NCBI GenBank assembly: GCA_016869765.1
Contig: VGES01000006.1
Location: 40,719-104,718 of the forward strand
Length of the DNA stretch: 64,000 bases
From: Alphaproteobacteria bacterium
GTDB taxonomy: Bacteria > Pseudomonadota > Alphaproteobacteria > SHVP01
Direction of reading: 5' to 3'
Both the position numbers and the translations under genes were made by a program. The notes under the pieces were generated by a model. That model ran no database searches and was not told where the DNA came from. It worked only from the letters and a program-made list of their open reading frames with translations. Shown here piece by piece: positions 60,614 to 64,000 of this stretch; within the stretch, counting starts at the first letter, position 1; each line of letters starts with the position of its first letter.

Positions 60614-60997
60614 ATGGCGAGCAAGCGGTTTTCGTTCTGGGCCGACGACCCGAAAGCGCTCGAAAAACTCATCGAGCAGACATTGCGCGGCGAAAAGACA
60701 GCGACGGCGCGGCCCGCATTTTCCTGGGGTAAGCCCAAGCACGATTTCGACGACGCCCGCTTTGCCGTGGGCGACATCTGTGATCTCTACGATGCCCACC
60801 GTCATCGGCGTGGCCGGATCACGATCACGGACGTCTACAAATGCCGGCTCGGAGCGATCCCGGACAAACTCTGGCGCGACGAAGCGTGCGTCGATGCCCG
60901 ACAGTTCGTCGACGGTCACAAGTGGGGCTGGGGCCACCTGCCGATCGACGACGACTTCAAGATGTACGGGATCCACTACCGGCTGGAACGCGATTAG
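60614..60997 (+). CDS. ASCH-domain protein
   Basis: A 127-residue protein: KRFSFWADDPKALEKLIEQTLRGEKTATARPAFSW, DARFAVGDICDLYDAHRHRRGRITITDVYKC and FVDGHKWGWGHLPIDDDFKMYGIHYRLERD are the ASCH (ASC-1 homology) fold, a PUA-like RNA-binding domain. Bacterial ones include N4-acetylcytidine amidohydrolases. It overlaps the convergent alpha/beta hydrolase end by four bases. Confidence 0.85.
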   Translation: MASKRFSFWADDPKALEKLIEQTLRGEKTATARPAFSWGKPKHDFDDARFAVGDICDLYDAHRHRRGRITITDVYKCRLGAIPDKLWRDEACVDARQFVDGHKWGWGHLPIDDDFKMYGIHYRLERD

Positions 60998-61812
60998 CCG
61001 TCCAAGAATCGGTTGATCACGGCCGCAGTCGCCCGCGGGCTCTTGTCGCCCGGCGGTAACTCGCCCACGACACCGCCCGGGATGATGGCCGCGGTCGGTC
61101 GCGTGTCGGGAAACGTGCGGTGGGTCGGTTCGTCGATCACCATCGTCGGAACCCGGAGCAAAGGCACTCGGTCGGCCCGTTTGTAGCGAAACGACGCGCC
61201 ATAGCTGATGCCGAACGTGCGGACCGCGGTCAGCACCTCGACGACGAGGCTGTGCAGGTAGTCGGCGTCGTACATGTCGAGCGCGATGCGTCGCTCGCCA
61301 CCGGGCTGAAACCACGGAAAGAACACCGCGTGATCGCGCATCACCTGCCAAGCCCAGCCGAGTTGGCTGCCGATATAGTCGGGCGGCGGGCACGGCGTCT
61401 CGGTCGCGGCGGCCATGGTCTGGGCCGAGTGGAGGCGCACATCGTCCAACACCAGACGTCGTACGCGATTGGGTCGCGCGATCGCGAGTTCCGTGGCGAT
61501 CGAGGCCCCCGTGCGAACGCCGTAGAGGTCGAAGCGCTCGACATCGAGCGAATCCAGGATGCGCGCGACGGCATCGGCGTAGTAGCCGATGTCGGGGTCG
61601 GTCACGGCCGGCGCGCAGGAATCGCCGTTGCCCAAGGTGTCCGGGGCATACACCGGGCGCACCCCGCCGATGCCCCGGATCAGGGGCACGAGCGAACCAC
61701 TCGCCACCGGCGACATATGGATGAGGACGAGGGGCAGCTTGTTGCGATCGCCCGCGGCGAAGCGGTAATGCGCGTCGCCCTCGGCGATCTGGGTAAACCC
61801 GCGTTTGATCAT
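60994..61812 (-). CDS. Alpha/beta-hydrolase-fold protein lacking the usual serine
   Basis: A 272-residue protein of the alpha/beta-hydrolase fold: LVLIHMSPVASGSLVPLIRGIGGVRPVYAPDTLGNGDSCAP, an HG-like IHMSP and a nucleophile elbow DLYGVRTGASIATELA, where the canonical G-x-S-x-G is G98-V-R100-T-G102. The serine is replaced by arginine, so a normal hydrolase mechanism is unlikely; related proteins have histidine here. RLVLDDVRLHSA and an HRTFPDTRP region follow. The start at 61812 is the first ATG with the fold's beginning. Confidence 0.75.
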   Translation of the reverse strand: MIKRGFTQIAEGDAHYRFAAGDRNKLPLVLIHMSPVASGSLVPLIRGIGGVRPVYAPDTLGNGDSCAPAVTDPDIGYYADAVARILDSLDVERFDLYGVRTGASIATELAIARPNRVRRLVLDDVRLHSAQTMAAATETPCPPPDYIGSQLGWAWQVMRDHAVFFPWFQPGGERRIALDMYDADYLHSLVVEVLTAVRTFGISYGASFRYKRADRVPLLRVPTMVIDEPTHRTFPDTRPTAAIIPGGVVGELPPGDKSPRATAAVINRFLDG

Positions 61813-61921
61813 TCCTGTCGCCCCTGGGGCTTCATTTTGGTCGCCCCCGACCCTCACGGGAGTGATGTATTATCGCGTCACTCGTCGACTGGCGAGGGGC
61901 CGGACGAGCAGGGAGGATCAA

Positions 61922-62548
61922 ATGATCGAACTCACGCGCAAAGACACGGCGTTGATCGTCATCGACATGCAGAACGCCTACTTCTCGGATGAGGGATCGC
62001 TCGCCAAGGTCGGGTTCGATATCAACGGCTGCCGCAGCGCGGTTCCCGGAGCGAAACGTCTGCTCGCCGGCGCGCGGGCGGCGGGGCTACCGGTGATTTT
62101 TACTGCCCACGTGTACAAATCCGACTATTCCGATGGCGGCTTCATCGTGCACGAGATCCTGCCCGGCTTGAAAGCGGCGCGGAGTTCGATCGACACCCAA
62201 TGGGAAAGCGAACTCGCGCCCGAGTTCCAACCGCGGGCCGGCGAAAAGGTGTTCAAGAAGAACCGTTTCAGCGCCTTCTACCATCCCGAGTTCGAGCCCT
62301 ACCTGCGAGCGACGGGCATCAAGAGCGTCGTCATTTGTGGCGTGACCACCAACATCTGCGTCGAGTCGACCGCCCGTGACGCCGCCCAACGCGATTTTCG
62401 AACCTTCGTCGTTTCGGATGCCACCGGGGAACTCGAGCCGGCGCGGTATGCCGCGGCGCTCCAGGCGCTCAACGGCCGCTTCGCCCGCATCATGACCGTG
62501 GACGAGGTGCTCCAGTCCTGGCAGGTGGCGCTCGATCGCGTCGCCTAG
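61922..62548 (+). CDS. Isochorismatase-family cysteine hydrolase
   Basis: A 208-residue cysteine hydrolase. Triad: D15 in LIVIDMQNAY, K113 in VFKKNRFSAFY and C146 in ICGVTTNICVESTARDA. It may act as a nicotinamidase-, ureidoacrylate- or similar amidohydrolase. It is divergent from the alpha/beta-hydrolase and precedes the UTRA remnant. A ribosome site (GGGAGGATCAA) stands before the ATG. Confidence 0.88.
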   Translation: MIELTRKDTALIVIDMQNAYFSDEGSLAKVGFDINGCRSAVPGAKRLLAGARAAGLPVIFTAHVYKSDYSDGGFIVHEILPGLKAARSSIDTQWESELAPEFQPRAGEKVFKKNRFSAFYHPEFEPYLRATGIKSVVICGVTTNICVESTARDAAQRDFRTFVVSDATGELEPARYAAALQALNGRFARIMTVDEVLQSWQVALDRVA

Positions 62549-62563
62549 CGCACGGTCTAGACG

Positions 62564-62587
62564 GGCGTCCTTATTTGGGGGGACGCC
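62564..62587 (+). promoter_or_regulatory. Hairpin covering the ribosome site of the UTRA fragment
   Basis: GGCGTCC and GGACGCC (7-bp arms, 10-base loop) form a hairpin whose 3' arm contains the GGGGGGA ribosome site and ends one base before the ATG at 62588. Translation would be reduced when it folds. Confidence 0.45.
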
Positions 62588-62764
62588 ATGCACACCATTA
62601 TCACCGATTTCGTTCGCGCCGATCCGGCGCTCCTCGCTAGCGCGGGCAAGACCGATGTGCGGCTCGAGCGGACGATCTACGACGGCGCCAACGTGGCGAT
62701 CGAGTTCGTCGTCGCCTATTTTCGGGGCGATCGTTTCGACTATCACATGACGTTGACACGCTGA
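62588..62764 (+). pseudogene. Remnant of a GntR/UTRA-domain regulator
   Basis: A 58-residue open frame from an ATG with a good ribosome site. Its C-terminal 40 residues (GKTDVRLERTIYDGANVAIEF, then VVAYFRGDRFDYHMTL) are the closing strands of a UTRA ligand-binding domain, the C-terminal half of HutC-type GntR regulators. The winged helix and most of UTRA are missing. It is either a truncated regulator or an unusual stand-alone UTRA tail. It lies 17 bases upstream of the FAD-dependent oxidoreductase. Confidence 0.6.
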
Positions 62765-62781
62765 CGGGAGGTCGCTTTCGC

Positions 62782-64000
62782 ATGGTTTGGGATGTTGTCA
62801 TCATCGGCGCCGGCACCACTGGAATGCCGGCCGCATTGTTCGCCGCCGAACGGGGCGCCAAGGTCCTCGTGGTGGAGCAGGCCCCTTATGCGGGCGGCAC
62901 GCTCCACATCGCGGCCGGGCAGATATCCGCCGCCGGGACACGACTGCAAGCGGCCAAGGGAATCGTCGATTCCGCGGATCGCCACTATGAGGACATCCTG
63001 CGCATCACCGAGGGCCATACGCACAAGGGCTTTGCTCGCCTCGCCGCCGACCATTCCGCGGACACGCTGCATTGGCTGCTCGACCTCGGCTGGCGGCCGA
63101 TGGACGAGCACCCGGTGCTGTTCGGCAAGAATCCCTATTCGGTGCCTCGGACCTACTGGGGCAAGAACGCGGGCGTCGACCTTTTGCGCGCGATCCGCCC
63201 AGTCTTCATGGCCGCGGTCGACGACGGGCGAATCGCCCTCAAGCTCGATCACGAGTTGGTCGATCTGATTCAGGATCAGAGCGGGACCGTCAGCGGCGTG
63301 GTCATACGCAACAACCGTGGCCAAACCGAACGCGTGTCGGCCACCAACATCTTGCTCGCCACGGGCGGCTTCGGATCCGGGCACGCGCGGTTCATCGAAT
63401 ACACCGGGTTTCCCTGCTACAGCTGGGCGTGGTCCTTCAACACCGGCAAGGGCGCCGAACTCGCGATCAAGGCCGGCAGCGTCATGAAACATCGCGAGCA
63501 CTTCATCCCGCGCTTTGCCGGGGTGATCGATCCGCGCGACCCGAGCCGGGTCGAACGCGTGACCGAGACCGCTCCGGCACGGCGGCCACCATGGGAAATC
63601 TACGTCTCCAGCGAGGGCAAGCGCTTCGTTGCCGAGGACGACGACGATATCCCGCACCAGCGCGAGCGCCTGTTCCGCAAGGTGCCCGACATCACGTTCT
63701 GGGCGATCTACGACGAGGCCATACGTCGGGCCGCACCGCCGTTGTTCGATCGCCTCAGCGATGCCGAGGTCGATGCCCGGCTGAACGATCACCCGTCGTA
63801 CGTGCGTGCCGATTCGCTCGATGACCTCGCGCGTCGGACGCGCTTGCCGGTGGCAACCCTCAACGCGACCATCGCCGAATACAACGCCGCCGTCGCCAGT
63901 GGTCGGGATCCGTTCGGCCGCAAGCACATGCCCAAGCCGATCGTGGCGCCGCCGTTCTACGCTATCCGACATCACGGCATCGGCTCGACGACCATCCCCG
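62782..64000 (+). CDS. FAD-dependent oxidoreductase (FAD_binding_2; fumarate reductase/ketosteroid dehydrogenase-like), 3' end cut
   Basis: The protein reads off the right window edge (about 406 residues visible). The FAD site is VVIIGAGTTGMPAALFAAERGAKVLVVEQ near the N terminus, followed by YAGGTLHIAAGQISAAGTRLQ (flavin-contact), HSADTLHWLLDLGW, LLATGGFGSGHARFIEY and SWAWSFNTGKGAELAIKAGSVM, then a capping domain. The ATG at 62782 follows GGGAGG. This matches succinate dehydrogenase-like flavoproteins that act on steroid, tricarballylate or fumarate-type substrates. The C terminus is not visible. Confidence 0.9.
   Translation, partial: MVWDVVIIGAGTTGMPAALFAAERGAKVLVVEQAPYAGGTLHIAAGQISAAGTRLQAAKGIVDSADRHYEDILRITEGHTHKGFARLAADHSADTLHWLLDLGWRPMDEHPVLFGKNPYSVPRTYWGKNAGVDLLRAIRPVFMAAVDDGRIALKLDHELVDLIQDQSGTVSGVVIRNNRGQTERVSATNILLATGGFGSGHARFIEYTGFPCYSWAWSFNTGKGAELAIKAGSVMKHREHFIPRFAGVIDPRDPSRVERVTETAPARRPPWEIYVSSEGKRFVAEDDDDIPHQRERLFRKVPDITFWAIYDEAIRRAAPPLFDRLSDAEVDARLNDHPSYVRADSLDDLARRTRLPVATLNATIAEYNAAVASGRDPFGRKHMPKPIVAPPFYAIRHHGIGSTTIP

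Noticed and set aside
62743..63975. 410-codon open frame on the minus strand
   Set aside because: Shadow of the flavoprotein on the plus strand, which has an FAD-binding motif and ribosome site.

Overview
The window is high-G+C bacterial chromosomal DNA with no rRNA, prophage, insertion sequence or CRISPR array. Gene families and order (yggT next to folD, a SigF/NrsF sigma/anti-sigma pair beside a bufferin-type operon, IalB-like and Rap1a-like secreted proteins, DUF1640 coiled coil, CaiB/GST/PEP-mutase catabolic genes, LigD and Ku) point to a free-living, metabolically versatile alphaproteobacterium, most likely of the Rhodospirillales or a neighbouring order. Genes are short-spaced, often with ATGA or GTGA stop/start overlaps.

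Layout. 1-9830: DMT exporter (cut by the window edge), acetoacetyl-CoA synthetase, MATE exporter with a methyltransferase, TrmH-type rRNA/tRNA methylase, IalB-like protein with rlmN, argG, folD. 9852-11357: a DUF167 remnant, yggT, tRNA-Ala(CGC) and a Phd/ParE-type toxin-antitoxin pair. 11412-16632: acetyltransferases, GST, cytochrome b561, EVE protein, MarR regulator, amidotransferase, small membrane and secreted proteins. 16619-21629: a long minus-strand catabolic cluster (PEP-mutase-like lyase, isochorismatase-type amidase, two tandem GSTs, CaiB-type CoA transferase, RidA). 21708-24777: sigF-nrsF divergent from a bufferin operon whose first gene is a BufA1-BufB chimera. 25143-27593: DUF2461 and a broken hybrid histidine kinase. 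27670-38265: SDR, YHS protein, glyoxalase II, a LysR-flanked PNPOx/flavoprotein/TVP38 operon, DM13 protein, serine hydrolase and a molybdopterin oxidoreductase. 38467-46050: flavin monooxygenase-like protein, orphan oligopeptide-type binding protein, tandem cupin-like paralogues, quinone oxidoreductase and FAD-linked oxidase. 46170-49426: leaderless TetR, zinc ribbon, AlkD-like repair protein, serine hydrolase, VOC protein. 49423-53642: cytochrome b561, BRCT-TPR protein, a LigD-Ku fusion and a CBS protein. 53784-64000: convergent methyltransferase paralogues, oligopeptidase B operon, MmgE/PrpD, ASCH, hydrolases, a UTRA remnant and a flavoprotein cut by the window end.

The most striking theme is a set of internal-deletion scars: LigD joined in frame to Ku, BufA1 joined in frame to BufB, a hybrid kinase that lost its catalytic core and frame, half of a DUF167 gene, and the tail of a GntR/UTRA regulator. 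All else nearby looks intact. Either this lineage is losing or fusing genes by short-homology deletion, or the assembly has collapsed segments; read mapping or PCR across the junctions would decide. If real, the LigD-Ku polypeptide is the most interesting object in the window.
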